64,000 bases of DNA from VFZN01 sp050249615 (GTDB lineage Bacteria > Acidobacteriota > Vicinamibacteria > Vicinamibacterales > UBA2999), in contig JBFWQE010000004.1 of the NCBI GenBank assembly GCA_050249615.1, positions 28,296-92,295 of the forward strand. Direction: 5' to 3'. The notes beneath the pieces are model-generated. The model had not been told where the DNA came from. It worked only from the letters and a program-made list of their open reading frames with translations, and ran no database searches. The number at the start of each line of letters is the position of its first letter. The stretch's first letter is position 1. Shown one piece after another: positions 1 to 8,322 of this stretch. Both the position numbers and the translations under genes were made by a program.

Positions 1-57
1 GCGGGCCACGTCGAAGAGGGCGCGGGCGTAGCGGGCGGCAGAAGTGCGGTTCGACAT
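1..57 (-). CDS. atpH: ATP synthase F1 delta subunit, N-terminal fragment
   Basis: Only the first 19 codons are inside the window; the gene runs off the left edge. The readable start is MSNRTSAARYARALFDVAR, and the RYARALFD stretch is typical of the N-terminus of the delta subunit (OSCP homologue), which links the F1 head to the peripheral b/b' stalk. The ATG at 57-55 lies one base after the stop of the upstream b subunit gene, so the two are almost certainly translated from one mRNA. The short length limits certainty, but the position after two b-type genes supports the call. Confidence 0.75.
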   Translation of the reverse strand, partial: MSNRTSAARYARALFDVAR

Positions 58-58
58 G

Positions 59-676
59 TCAGTGCTTCACCTGCTCCAGGTACCGGTCCACGAGCCGCTC
101 GTGATCGGCCGGCGTCATGCCCGCCGAGATCCGGTCGGTCGCCAGCTTCACCGCGAGGTTGGCGGCGTGCTCGGTGAGCGCCCGCTTCGCCAGCCGGACC
201 TGGACGTCGATGTCGCGCCGCGCCTGGTCGAGCAGCCGGTCCCGCTCGGCCGCGGCTTGTTCGGCAATCCGCTGCTCCTCCGCGGCGATCTCCGCCTGGC
301 CGCGCGTCCGGAGCGACTCGATCTCGCCCGGCAGCGCCTTCAGCTTGCGGTCGATTTCCTCGAGTTGCGCGGTCGCCGTGGTCCTGATGGCGGCCGCGTC
401 CACCAGGTCCTTGCGGATGGAGGCGCCGCGGTCCTTGAGGTAGGCGCCGAGCGGCGTCTTGAGGAAGTAGTAGAGCACCCAGCAGAGGATGGCGAAGTTC
501 ACCACCGGCCAGAAGAAGTCCATGAGGCTGGCTTCGTGGTGCTCGGCTTCCTCGGCCGCGGCAGCCAGGGCCGGCACGCTGGCGAGCGTCACCGCGGCTG
601 CGGTCGCAACGAGGCGGCGCACTCTGTGCATAAATTCACAAGCGCTCATGCGGCGTGCTCGCACATCCTTCTCCAT
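59..676 (-). CDS. atpF: ATP synthase F0 subunit b with N-terminal signal-like segment
   Basis: This is the peripheral-stalk b subunit of F1F0 ATP synthase. A hydrophobic, Ala-rich signal-like segment (after MHRVRRLVATAAA) is followed by a short acidic/His stretch. The membrane helix (FFWPVVNFAILCWVLYYFL) comes next, then a long charged, Ala/Glu/Arg-rich coiled coil to the C-terminus. The start is uncertain: ATG at 676 lies just past the stop of the upstream b' gene, and ATGs at 649 and 631 are also possible. The last one gives the cleanest signal peptide. None has a strong ribosome site. It lies between b' and delta in a leftward operon. The extra hydrophobic leader is unusual for b subunits. 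Confidence 0.85.
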   Translation of the reverse strand: MEKDVRARRMSACEFMHRVRRLVATAAAVTLASVPALAAAAEEAEHHEASLMDFFWPVVNFAILCWVLYYFLKTPLGAYLKDRGASIRKDLVDAAAIRTTATAQLEEIDRKLKALPGEIESLRTRGQAEIAAEEQRIAEQAAAERDRLLDQARRDIDVQVRLAKRALTEHAANLAVKLATDRISAGMTPADHERLVDRYLEQVKH

Positions 677-692
677 CGACAACCCGCTGATC

Positions 693-1115
693 TCAGGAAG
701 CGCGACCCAGCACGCGCGTGACAATGGCGTCCGCCAATCCCGTCGCGTCGCGCTCGAGGGCTGCTCGCGCATCTGCCGACTCCTGGCTCACGCGCGCGGT
801 CGCGGCTTTCGCTTCGCGCTCGACGACGGCGCGCGTGTCCGCCAGGAGCGCGGCCCGCTTGTCGAGCGCCGCGCGGCGGGTGTCGTCGATCTGCTTGTAG
901 ACCTCGGCCCGCGCCGCGTTCAGCTTCCGGTCGTACTCCGCCGCCGCCGCGGCGGCCTTCGTCGCGGCAGACTCCGCCAGCTCACGCGCCCCGCGCACCG
1001 CCGTCGTCCGCTGATCGATCACGCTCAGAATCGGCTTGAAGACAAGCGTGTTCAGGAGGGCGGTGCAGACCAGGAGGAAGAAAACGACCCACAGGGTTGA
1101 GATATCCGGGATCAT
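693..1115 (-). CDS. atpF': ATP synthase F0 subunit b'
   Basis: The 140-residue protein has one N-terminal membrane helix (about residues 7-29, LWVVFFLLVCTALLNTLVF) ending in the KPI motif usual in b-type subunits. A long amphipathic, Ala/Arg/Glu-rich helix follows. It would pair with the second b-type protein encoded just downstream to form a heterodimeric stalk, as in cyanobacteria and several other phyla. No atpB (a) or atpE (c) gene lies upstream; selD is there instead, so the membrane ring genes must be elsewhere. The 16-base spacing to the next gene suggests co-transcription. Confidence 0.88.
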   Translation of the reverse strand: MIPDISTLWVVFFLLVCTALLNTLVFKPILSVIDQRTTAVRGARELAESAATKAAAAAAEYDRKLNAARAEVYKQIDDTRRAALDKRAALLADTRAVVEREAKAATARVSQESADARAALERDATGLADAIVTRVLGRAS

Positions 1116-1269
1116 GGCAAACGACTAAGGATATCACGGGTGGAAAGGGCGGGCCCTTGTGCAACGGCTCCGGTACCTCAGTCTCGTCGCGCGGCGGGGG
1201 TGTGAGCTCGCGGTCGGTCAGAACGACGCGGCTCGAGGCGCCGGGGTACCCCGCCTGATCATGTTTAGG

Positions 1270-2322
1270 TTAATCGACAGAAACAAGTGCGCCGTCGTGT
1301 GACCCTTGAACCACGCGACCGATGGTCCGCGCATCGACCCCGGCCTCGGCCATCGCGCGGCACATCGGCGCCGCCATCGCGCTGTCCACGGCCATCAGCA
1401 AGCCCCCCGACGTCTGCGGGTCGAACAACAGGTCTTCCAGGTCCCGTCCGATCGCGTCGGCCATCCGTGTCCGTCCGGCGAAGTGCTGCCGATTCGTGGC
1501 CATCCCACCCGAGCGGCTGCGCGGAACGAGCGGCATAACCCCTTCCAGGAGAGGCACTTCAGAGGCGACGATCTCGAGGGTCACGGCGCTGGCCGAAGCC
1601 ATCTCCGATGCGTGCCCGATGAGGCCGAAGCCGGTGATGTCCGTGCAGGCATGCACGCCGCCGACAGCCACCATGGTTTCCGCGGCTATCTTGTTGAGCG
1701 TGGCCATCGACGCCACCGCGCGCTCCACGAGGTCGGCCGGGGCCCGACCGGACTTGATGGCCGTGCCCACGATGCCGGTGCCGATGGGCTTGGTGAGGAT
1801 CAGCGTGTCGCCGACCCGTGCGCCACCGTTCGTCAGGATGCGGCCCGGATCCACGGAGCCCGTGATGGCGTAGCCGAACTTGATCTCGAGGTCCTGGATG
1901 GTGTGCCCGCCGAGGAGCACCGTCCCGGCTTCCTGCAGCTTCTCGTACCCGCCGCGGAAGATGGCCGCGATGTCGGCCTGGTCCAGCCCCTCCTTTGGAA
2001 ACGCGGCGATGGCCAGCGCCGTTCGCGGCTGGCCGCCCATCGCATACACGTCGCTCACCGAGTTCGCTGCGGCAATCTGTCCGTACAGGTACGGGTCGTC
2101 CACGATGGGGGTGAAGAAGTCCACCGTCTGGACCAGCGCCGGCCCGCTCTCCCACGCGTACACACCTGCATCGTCCGCCGTCCTGAAGTCGACCAGGACA
2201 CGGGGATCAGACGAGCGAGGTATGCCGCTCAGGACCTGAGCGAGCTCGCCAGCGGCGAGTTTGCTCGCTCAACCCGCGCAGCTGACCATCTCGGTCAGCC
2301 GCTTCTTTCCGAACAGGTTCAT
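1270..2322 (-). CDS. selD: Selenide, water dikinase (selenophosphate synthase), selenocysteine-containing
   Basis: SelD makes selenophosphate from selenide and ATP for selenocysteine and selenouridine synthesis. Read from ATG 2322-2320, the frame is open to 1270 except for one TGA at 2271-2269 (codon 18). The translation around it is RLTEMVSCAGUASK, which is the family's active-site region: U18 takes the place of the catalytic Cys and K21 is the catalytic Lys. Downstream are DDAGVY and the VDFFTPIVDDPYLYG and ANSVSDVYAMGG blocks. The full length of 350 residues matches the family. Conventional annotation would start at the GTG at 2163 and lose the catalytic N-terminus. AAGGA precedes the ATG by about 9 bases. 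Confidence 0.93.
2226..2271 (-). promoter_or_regulatory. Candidate bacterial SECIS hairpins of selD
   Basis: Two hairpins start at or just after the UGA. The first pairs 2271-2263 with 2245-2237 (nine perfect base pairs that include the UGA) and has an inner five-pair stem with a three-base loop beginning with G. The second pairs CGCUC (2242-2238) with GAGCG (2230-2226) around the loop AGGUCCU, 31 bases after the UGA. The second loop contains GGUC, like the SelB-binding loop of Escherichia coli fdhF. The two folds overlap and exclude each other. Which one SelB uses cannot be decided from sequence alone. Confidence 0.65.
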
Positions 2323-2506
2323 GCTGGGGATCCTTGCAGAAGTGCGCGTGTCCACGCAAACACGAGGGCACGAAGAACACGGTGAACACCACCAAGCAGG
2401 GGCGGGGCTATCTGTGGGTCTTGCCGCCGTCGGACGGCGTCCCGCAGCCGCTGCCGCGTCGTTCTTCTTCGTGTCCGGCTTCGTGCTCGTCGCGTTCCCG
2501 CGACAG

Positions 2507-3397
2507 CTACTTCCGCTCAGTCAGGTATTCGTACAGGCGCTGGAGCTCTTCCTCGTTGGCGAAGGCAATCTCCAGCGTGCCGCCCTTGCGCTTGCGGTGG
2601 ATGTTCACGTGCGTGCCGAGCGCGAGGCGGAGCTGCTCTTCGGCGGCGCGGGTATGCACGTCCTTCTGCGGAGCCTTCTCGACGGCGGGCGTTGGTGCGC
2701 TCGCCTCGTGCTTCACGAGGGCCTCGGTCTCGCGCACGGAGAGCCCGCGGGAGATCACCTCGCGCGCGAGGCGTCGCTGGTCGTCCGCGGATGCGAGCGA
2801 GAGCAGCGCGCGGGCGTGTCCCATGGCCAGCTCCCCCGAAGCGACGTTGCCGCGCACTTCATCCGGCAGTTTCAGCAGGCGCAGCACGTTGGCCACGGTC
2901 GCGCGGTCCTTGCCGACGCGCGTGGCGATGTCTTCCTGCCGAAGGTGGAACTCCTCCACGAGGCGCTGGTAGGCGGTTGCCTCTTCAATCGGGTTCAGGT
3001 TCTCGCGCTGGATGTTCTCGATGAGCGCCATCTCCAGGTGCTGGCGATGATCGCTGTCGGCCACGTCCTTGATGACGACCGGCACGCGAAGCAGCCCGGC
3101 GCGCTGGGCAGCGCGCCAGCGGCGCTCGCCGGCGATGATCTGGTAGCGCTGGCGTTCCATGCCCGTCCCCGGCGGCAGCCGCCTGACGATGATGGGCTGG
3201 ATGATGCCGTTGGTGGAGATGGATTGCGCGAGCTCGGCGAGTCGCGCTTCGTCGTACTGGGTGCGCGGCTGATACTCGTTCGCCTCGAGCAGGTCGATGT
3301 CCACCTCGAGCGAGGTGCGCGGCGGCTCGAGCGCCGCCGTCACGTCGGGAATGAGCGCGCTGAGGCCCTTGCCGAGGGCCGGCTTCTTCTCCACCAT
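2507..3397 (-). CDS. parB: Chromosome partitioning protein ParB
   Basis: ParB is the CTP-dependent clamp that binds parS and spreads to form the partition complex. The start at 3397 (MVEKKPALGKGLSALIPD) is the typical ParB N-terminus and its ATG overlaps the parA stop by one base. Visible parts are the ParB/Srx domain (NEYQPRTQYDE, GIIQPIIV and the GERRWRAAQRAG motif, about residues 45-110), a helix-turn-helix region (RQEDIATRVGKDRATVANVLRLLKLP) and a C-terminal dimerisation tail. The length of 296 residues is normal. A candidate parS lies just upstream of parA and another inside mnmG. Confidence 0.95.
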   Translation of the reverse strand: MVEKKPALGKGLSALIPDVTAALEPPRTSLEVDIDLLEANEYQPRTQYDEARLAELAQSISTNGIIQPIIVRRLPPGTGMERQRYQIIAGERRWRAAQRAGLLRVPVVIKDVADSDHRQHLEMALIENIQRENLNPIEEATAYQRLVEEFHLRQEDIATRVGKDRATVANVLRLLKLPDEVRGNVASGELAMGHARALLSLASADDQRRLAREVISRGLSVRETEALVKHEASAPTPAVEKAPQKDVHTRAAEEQLRLALGTHVNIHRKRKGGTLEIAFANEEELQRLYEYLTERK

Positions 3398-4176
3398 CAC
3401 ACCGCCTGTTGTCGTCGTCTGAATTCCTCGGCGAAGGCCGAGTACGCTTCGGCGCCGCGCGACCTGGCGTCGTAGGCGAGGACCGGGACGCCATGACTTG
3501 GCGCCTCGGCGAGCCGCACGTTGCGCGGGATCACGGTGCCGTACACCTTTTCCTTGAAGAACTCGCGCACGTCGTGGGCGACCTGCTGGCCGAGGTTGGT
3601 GCGCTCGTCGCTCATCGTGAGGAGCACGCCCTCGATGTCGAGCGTGGGATTGAGGCCGGCGCGCACGCGCCGCATCGTCCCGACGAGATCGGCAAGGCCT
3701 TCGAGCGCGAAGTACTCGCAGTGCAGCGGGATGAGCACGCGGTCCGCGGCGACGAGCGCGTTCAGGGTGAGGAGCCCGAGGGACGGCGGGCTGTCCACGA
3801 GGATGGTGTCGAATTCGAGTCGGAGGAGTTCGAGGACTTCGCGCAGCCGCCGCTCGCGGTTGGGAAGGCCGATCAGCTCGATCTCGGCGCCGGCGAGCTC
3901 TCGGGAAGCCGGGATGAGGAAGAGGCGCTCGGTGGACGTGGGGACGATGAAGTCCCTGGCGGGCCTGGGCGGTTCGGTATGGGTGAGGGCATCGTAGACG
4001 GTGCCGCCCGCCGCGGAGGCGCCCTTGCAGCCGACGCCGCTGGTGGCATTGGCCTGGGGGTCCATGTCGACGAGCAGGACGCGCTGGCCTGCGGCGGCGA
4101 GGCCGGCGCCGAGGTTGATGACGGTCGTGGTCTTGCCAACCCCGCCTTTCTGGTTGGTGACGGCGATGATGCTCAT
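3397..4176 (-). CDS. parA: Chromosome partitioning ATPase ParA (Soj)
   Basis: This is a Walker-type ATPase that drives chromosome segregation with ParB. The deviant Walker A box with the signature lysine, NQKGGVGKTTTVINLG, is at residues 8-23. Walker A' (LLVDMDPQANAT) is near residue 35 and the PPSLGLLTLNAL motif near 120. It has 259 residues, as usual for chromosomal Soj proteins. It is the first gene of the parAB pair and lies downstream of rsmG with a parS site between, the normal arrangement near bacterial origins. Confidence 0.95.
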   Translation of the reverse strand: MSIIAVTNQKGGVGKTTTVINLGAGLAAAGQRVLLVDMDPQANATSGVGCKGASAAGGTVYDALTHTEPPRPARDFIVPTSTERLFLIPASRELAGAEIELIGLPNRERRLREVLELLRLEFDTILVDSPPSLGLLTLNALVAADRVLIPLHCEYFALEGLADLVGTMRRVRAGLNPTLDIEGVLLTMSDERTNLGQQVAHDVREFFKEKVYGTVIPRNVRLAEAPSHGVPVLAYDARSRGAEAYSAFAEEFRRRQQAV

Positions 4177-4203
4177 TTATCTCAAACGCCCTAAACACCC
4201 GGA

Positions 4204-4219
4204 TGTTCCACGTGGAACA
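4204..4219. promoter_or_regulatory. parS site 1
   Basis: TGTTCCACGTGGAACA is a perfect 16-bp palindrome and a well-known variant of the ParB-binding site consensus TGTTNCACGTGNAACA. It lies in the 61-base gap between parA and rsmG. Confidence 0.9.
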
Positions 4220-4237
4220 TAGGTGTGGCTTCTATTC

Positions 4238-4900
4238 TCACCCGATTCGGACTTTTTCGAGCACGACTAATCGGCTCCTGAGGGACTCGAGCAGTGGGTA
4301 TGTCGCCTTCCACATGAGAGGCGGGGTGGCGGATTCTGCCAGATCGCCGCCGCCGGGGCCTCTGAACAGGAAGAGTTGGCCACCAGGTCGCAGGAAGGCC
4401 TGGAGGGTGATCAGCACGCGGGGTTCGATCCGGACGGCACGAATGGTTACAACGTCTGCTGCCTCGTGGAGCTCCGGGTGTGAAAGCAGTTCTTCGAATC
4501 GTGCGGTTTCGACCACTGCGTCTGTCAGCGACAAATCGCGGATGGCCTCGCGCAGGAACACGGCCTTCCTGGTCTTCACCTCGACCATCCTGAGATGGAG
4601 GTGCGGCGCCGCCAGCTTTAGCGGGATGGCAGGAGATCCGCCTCCGGAACCAGCGTCCAGTAACTGGCTCGCGTCAGCGGGAAGGTGCCTGGCTGCTGCG
4701 ACGGGTTCCAGCAACAGCCGATCCACGGCCTCGTCTTCACCGCCTGGGGCCAGCTTGAAGGCCGTCAGGTTGACCTTGGCGTTCCACCGAGCCAGCAGCT
4801 GGTAATACTGCTCGAGTCCCTGCAGCAGTTCCGGACTGACGGCCACGTTGGCGTGGCGGGCGCGACGACGGATCCGCTCGCGGAGCTCACGCGTGCTCAT
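4238..4900 (-). CDS. rsmG: 16S rRNA (guanine-N7)-methyltransferase RsmG
   Basis: RsmG (GidB) methylates G527 of 16S rRNA (E. coli numbering) using SAM. The Rossmann motif I is LLDAGSGGGSPAIPL (about residues 79-93), and the acidic motif RMVEVKTRKAVFLREA follows. WNAKVNLTA near the N-terminus is the family signature. I chose the ATG at 4900 (MSTRELRERIRRR) over an in-frame ATG at 4954 because the shorter protein (220 residues) fits the family and overlaps the upstream mnmG stop by only 14 bases. The mnmG-rsmG-parA-parB order is conserved near bacterial origins. Confidence 0.92.
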   Translation of the reverse strand: MSTRELRERIRRRARHANVAVSPELLQGLEQYYQLLARWNAKVNLTAFKLAPGGEDEAVDRLLLEPVAAARHLPADASQLLDAGSGGGSPAIPLKLAAPHLHLRMVEVKTRKAVFLREAIRDLSLTDAVVETARFEELLSHPELHEAADVVTIRAVRIEPRVLITLQAFLRPGGQLFLFRGPGGGDLAESATPPLMWKATYPLLESLRSRLVVLEKVRIG

Positions 4901-6740
4901 CGACGTGTCGATCCACGTAAGCGCCCACGATGGCAACCGCCGCGGGGGTGACACCCGGAATTCTCAGGGCCTGTCCAAGGGTCTCAGGTTGAACCTCCTC
5001 CAGGCGGTGCACCATCTCGGTGGAAAGGCCGGGTACGCTGCGGTAGGGGAACTTCGCCGGGATCGACCGGTACTCCTGGCGTTTCGCACGATCCACCGAT
5101 TGCTGCTGGCGCACGAGGTACCCTTCGAACTTCAGGGCGGTCTCTACCGAGGCGATGTCAACCGTCGCCGCGGCTGGGGAGATGTCCAGATGGACTGAGC
5201 CCTCCTTCAGGAGTGTCTCGAGCCTGATCTCCGGCTGTCGGAGCGCATGCGAAGCGGGCTGACGACCCTTCGGCGTGCGCACCGTTGCGCTTTTCAGCGT
5301 GGCGACGTTCCTCTCGTAACGGTCCCTCCGCTCACGGAACCGCTCCCAGTCCTCGTCCGCGACAAGGCCGGCATCCCGTCCGATGGTGGTCAATCGGAGG
5401 TCCGCGTTGTCGATGCGCAGTAGCAGCCGGAACTCGGCCCGGGAGGTGAACATCCTGTACGGCTCGAGGCAGCCTTTGGTCACGAGGTCGTCGACCATGA
5501 TGCCGATGTAGGCCTGATCCCGGCGCAATACCACCGGCGGGCGTCCTTTCGCCCTCCGCCCGGCGTTGGCGCCGGCCACCAAACCCTGGCCCGCTGCCTC
5601 CTCGTACCCCGAAGTCCCGTTGATCTGGCCTGCCAGGAACAAGCCCGGTAGGCGCTTCGCCTCCAGGGAAGACCCAAGCTCGGTGGGTTGAATGAAGTCG
5701 TACTCGATGGCATAGCCTGGACGCAGGATGCGTGCTTCCTCCAGGCCCGGCAGAGCGTGGACGAGGCGCTCCTGTACGTCAGCCGGCAAGCTCATCGAGT
5801 AGCCGTTGATATAGATGGATTGAGATCGCACACCCTCTGGCTCGAGGAACAACTGGTGACGCTCCCGGTCCGGGAAACGCATGACCTTGTCCTCCAGCGA
5901 AGGGCAATAGCGCGGTCCGACCCCTCGTATTTGTCCGTTGAAGAGAGGCGATTGCCAGATGTGCTCGCGGACCAAATCGTGAACGTCCTGCGTCGTGTGC
6001 AGCAGCCAACAGGCAATCTGGTTCCGCGGCAGCGCGTCTGTTGCGTAAGAGAACGGGACCGGGATCGAATCCCCGTGTTCCACGTGGAACAAGCCAGATC
6101 GCTCCCCGGCCTGAAAGTCAATCGACTCTGCGTCCAGGCGCGGGGGGGTCCCCGTCTTCAATCGACCGGTCCTGAACCCGAAGCTTTTCAACGATTCCGC
6201 CAACTCGCGGCTGGGCGGCTCGTCCGCGCGCCCGGCCGGGCGCTGCTCCGGTCCGACGTGTACCAGGCCGTTCAGGAAGGTGCCTGTCGTAACCACCAGC
6301 GACCGACACCGGAACTCGCGCCCGTCCTCCAGGGCCAGTCCAGAAACCTCGCCGCCTGACATAAGGATCCGGCCCGCCCGGCCCTCGATCCACTCAATAC
6401 CTGACTGCCCCTTGAGTTCGCTTCTAACCCACTGACCGTAAAGGGCTTTGTCTGCCTGCGCCCGTGGAGACCAGACGGCTGGGCCTCGGCTCCGATTCAG
6501 CAGCTTGAACTGGATCCCTGTCGCATCGATGGCTCGACCCATCAACCCGCCAAGCGCGTCGATCTCCCGAACGAGGTGGCCTTTCGCCGTCCCCCCAATC
6601 GCAGGATTGCACGGCATGTGGGCCACCGTCTCTCGCGACAGGGTACACAGCCCGACGTGGCAGCCCATCCGGGCCGCCGCCCAGGCCGCTTCCACCCCGG
6701 CATGCCCGGCGCCAATAACTATGACATCCAATTTACTCAT
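4887..6740 (-). CDS. mnmG: tRNA uridine-5-carboxymethylaminomethyl modification enzyme MnmG
   Basis: MnmG (GidA) works with MnmE to put the (carboxymethyl)aminomethyl group on U34 of certain tRNAs. The N-terminal FAD-binding motif VIGAGHAGVEAAW starts at residue 8. Other signatures are the CNPAIGG motif (about 48-54), KTGTPPR (about 196) and the C-terminal tRNA/MnmE-binding helical domain. The length of 617 is normal. It shares an operon with rsmG (overlap) and probably mnmE upstream. A perfect parS palindrome lies inside the coding sequence at 6076-6091. The start codon has no clear Shine-Dalgarno sequence, and the first codons are richer in A+T than the rest. Confidence 0.97.
   Translation of the reverse strand: MSKLDVIVIGAGHAGVEAAWAAARMGCHVGLCTLSRETVAHMPCNPAIGGTAKGHLVREIDALGGLMGRAIDATGIQFKLLNRSRGPAVWSPRAQADKALYGQWVRSELKGQSGIEWIEGRAGRILMSGGEVSGLALEDGREFRCRSLVVTTGTFLNGLVHVGPEQRPAGRADEPPSRELAESLKSFGFRTGRLKTGTPPRLDAESIDFQAGERSGLFHVEHGDSIPVPFSYATDALPRNQIACWLLHTTQDVHDLVREHIWQSPLFNGQIRGVGPRYCPSLEDKVMRFPDRERHQLFLEPEGVRSQSIYINGYSMSLPADVQERLVHALPGLEEARILRPGYAIEYDFIQPTELGSSLEAKRLPGLFLAGQINGTSGYEEAAGQGLVAGANAGRRAKGRPPVVLRRDQAYIGIMVDDLVTKGCLEPYRMFTSRAEFRLLLRIDNADLRLTTIGRDAGLVADEDWERFRERRDRYERNVATLKSATVRTPKGRQPASHALRQPEIRLETLLKEGSVHLDISPAAATVDIASVETALKFEGYLVRQQQSVDRAKRQEYRSIPAKFPYRSVPGLSTEMVHRLEEVQPETLGQALRIPGVTPAAVAIVGAYVDRHVDEHA
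6076..6091. promoter_or_regulatory. parS site 2, inside mnmG
   Basis: This is a second exact TGTTCCACGTGGAACA palindrome, identical to the site at 4204-4219. It is read in the mnmG frame as LFHVEH. Intragenic parS sites are common near origins. Confidence 0.85.
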
Positions 6741-6754
6741 GTATAAGTGGTATT

Positions 6755-6773
6755 AGATTCCCACAGGGAATCT
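6755..6773 (-). terminator. Hairpin between mnmE and mnmG
   Basis: AGATTCCC and GGGAATCT form a perfect eight-base-pair stem with a three-base loop in the 146-base gap between mnmE and mnmG. On the transcribed (minus) strand it is followed by AATACC, not by a T run, so it may be an attenuator or 5' leader hairpin of mnmG rather than a full terminator. It sits only 15 bases before the mnmG start codon, in the place where a ribosome site would be expected. Confidence 0.4.
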
Positions 6774-6886
6774 TTCTGAGGATCGCCACACGCTACCACA
6801 CGGGAGACTGGTGCGTGCCCCGCGCTCGGAAGAGAGTCGTCCACCTCGTCGTGCAGGCCCTCGGCTCGCCTTCGCGCGGCCCGCCT

Positions 6887-8266
6887 TCACTTCCCGACGC
6901 AGAACCGCTGGAAGATGTGGCGCAGCAGGTCGTCGGAGGTTCGGCGGCCGGTCACTTCCTGGAGTCGATCCAGCGCCTCCTGCAGATCCGCGAGCAGGAA
7001 CTCCTCCGACAGCGACCCCGACGCGCACTCGAGCGCCGTGTGCGCACGGACCACCGCGGTGCGCGCCTCTTCCAGCAACGTGATGTGCCGCAGGTTGGTC
7101 ACGATTGGCGCGTCCCGAAACGTCTGGGATCCCGACAGCGCGCACACGACGCACCGGGCGAGATCGTCAAGGCCCACGCTCGTGCGGACCGACACGTGCA
7201 CTGCCTCCGCGCCCCACGGCGGCAGCGGTTCGGTCCAGGCCGAAGGCAGATCCACCTTGTTCACCACCACCACGCGCGACCGGCGGTCCGTCGCCTCGAG
7301 CACCTGCAGGTCCTCCGTGCCGAGCGGGCGCGATCGATCGAGCACCACGATCGCAAGGTCCGACACGCGCAGCGATCCCTGTGCTCGCTCGACGCCCTCT
7401 CGCTCCACCACGTCGTCGGTCTCGCGAATCCCCGCGGTGTCCACCAGTGCCAGCGACAGCCCGCCGATGTCGGCCCGCTCGGTCAGCAGATCCCGGGTCG
7501 TCCCCGGGACCGCCGTCACGATCGCCCGATTGGCGTTGAGCAGGGCATTGAACAGGCTCGACTTCCCGACGTTCGGCGCACCCACGATGGACACCAGCGC
7601 GCCCTCCCGCACGAGCCTTCCACGGCCGGCATCGGCGAGCAGGCGATCCAGATCGCGCATCACCACGGCCAACGCGCCCGACAGTTCACCGGTCTCGATG
7701 AAGTGGTAGCCCTCCTCGGGGAAATCGAGCGACGCCTCGAGCCGCGCCGTGAGATCGAAGAGGCCGGCCTCGATGGCCCCAATCGCCTGCGTCAGAGTTC
7801 CTTCGAGCTGGTCGAACGCCGCGCGTGCCTGGAGCGGCGTCACGGCGTCGATCAGGTCCGCCACCGCCTCAGCCTGTACCAGGTCACGCTTGCCGTTCAG
7901 GAAGGCACGGAGCGTGAACTCGCCAGGCTCGGCGAGCCTTGCGCCCAGCAGCACGGCCGATCTCAGGATGGACGCCAGGACGATGGGGCTGCCGTGCGCG
8001 GAGATCTCCGCGACGTTCTCGCCGGTGTACGAGTGGGGCGCCGGGAATGTCGTGACCACGACCTGGTCGAGCAGCGGAGATCCCGCCTCGGGCGAGCGGG
8101 TGGTCAGCCGCGCCAACGTCGCGCGCCGCGCTTCGAACGGCACGGTCCGACCCGTGAGTTCTGCGGCCACTCGGACTGCATCCGGGCCGCTCAGCCGCAC
8201 CACGCCAAGGCCGCCCCGCCCCTGCGGCGTGGCCACCGCGACGACGGTGTCGGTCGTGGAGAACAT
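6887..8266 (-). CDS. mnmE: tRNA modification GTPase MnmE
   Basis: MnmE (TrmE) is the GTPase partner of MnmG in U34 modification. The N-terminal folate-binding domain starts with DTVVAVATPQGRGGLGVVRLSG. The inserted Ras-like G domain has the P-loop GAPNVGKSSLFN (about residues 224-235), the GTTRD switch, DTAGIRETDD and NKVD. The C-terminal CVGK tail matches the conserved CxGK motif that carries the catalytic Cys. At 459 residues the length is normal. It is followed by mnmG across a 146-base gap. Confidence 0.96.
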   Translation of the reverse strand: MFSTTDTVVAVATPQGRGGLGVVRLSGPDAVRVAAELTGRTVPFEARRATLARLTTRSPEAGSPLLDQVVVTTFPAPHSYTGENVAEISAHGSPIVLASILRSAVLLGARLAEPGEFTLRAFLNGKRDLVQAEAVADLIDAVTPLQARAAFDQLEGTLTQAIGAIEAGLFDLTARLEASLDFPEEGYHFIETGELSGALAVVMRDLDRLLADAGRGRLVREGALVSIVGAPNVGKSSLFNALLNANRAIVTAVPGTTRDLLTERADIGGLSLALVDTAGIRETDDVVEREGVERAQGSLRVSDLAIVVLDRSRPLGTEDLQVLEATDRRSRVVVVNKVDLPSAWTEPLPPWGAEAVHVSVRTSVGLDDLARCVVCALSGSQTFRDAPIVTNLRHITLLEEARTAVVRAHTALECASGSLSEEFLLADLQEALDRLQEVTGRRTSDDLLRHIFQRFCVGK

Positions 8267-8322
8267 CAGCCCAGCGCCACCTGCCCCTCATGGGGCGGGC
8301 ATGCCTTCGAGCGAGCCGTGGA

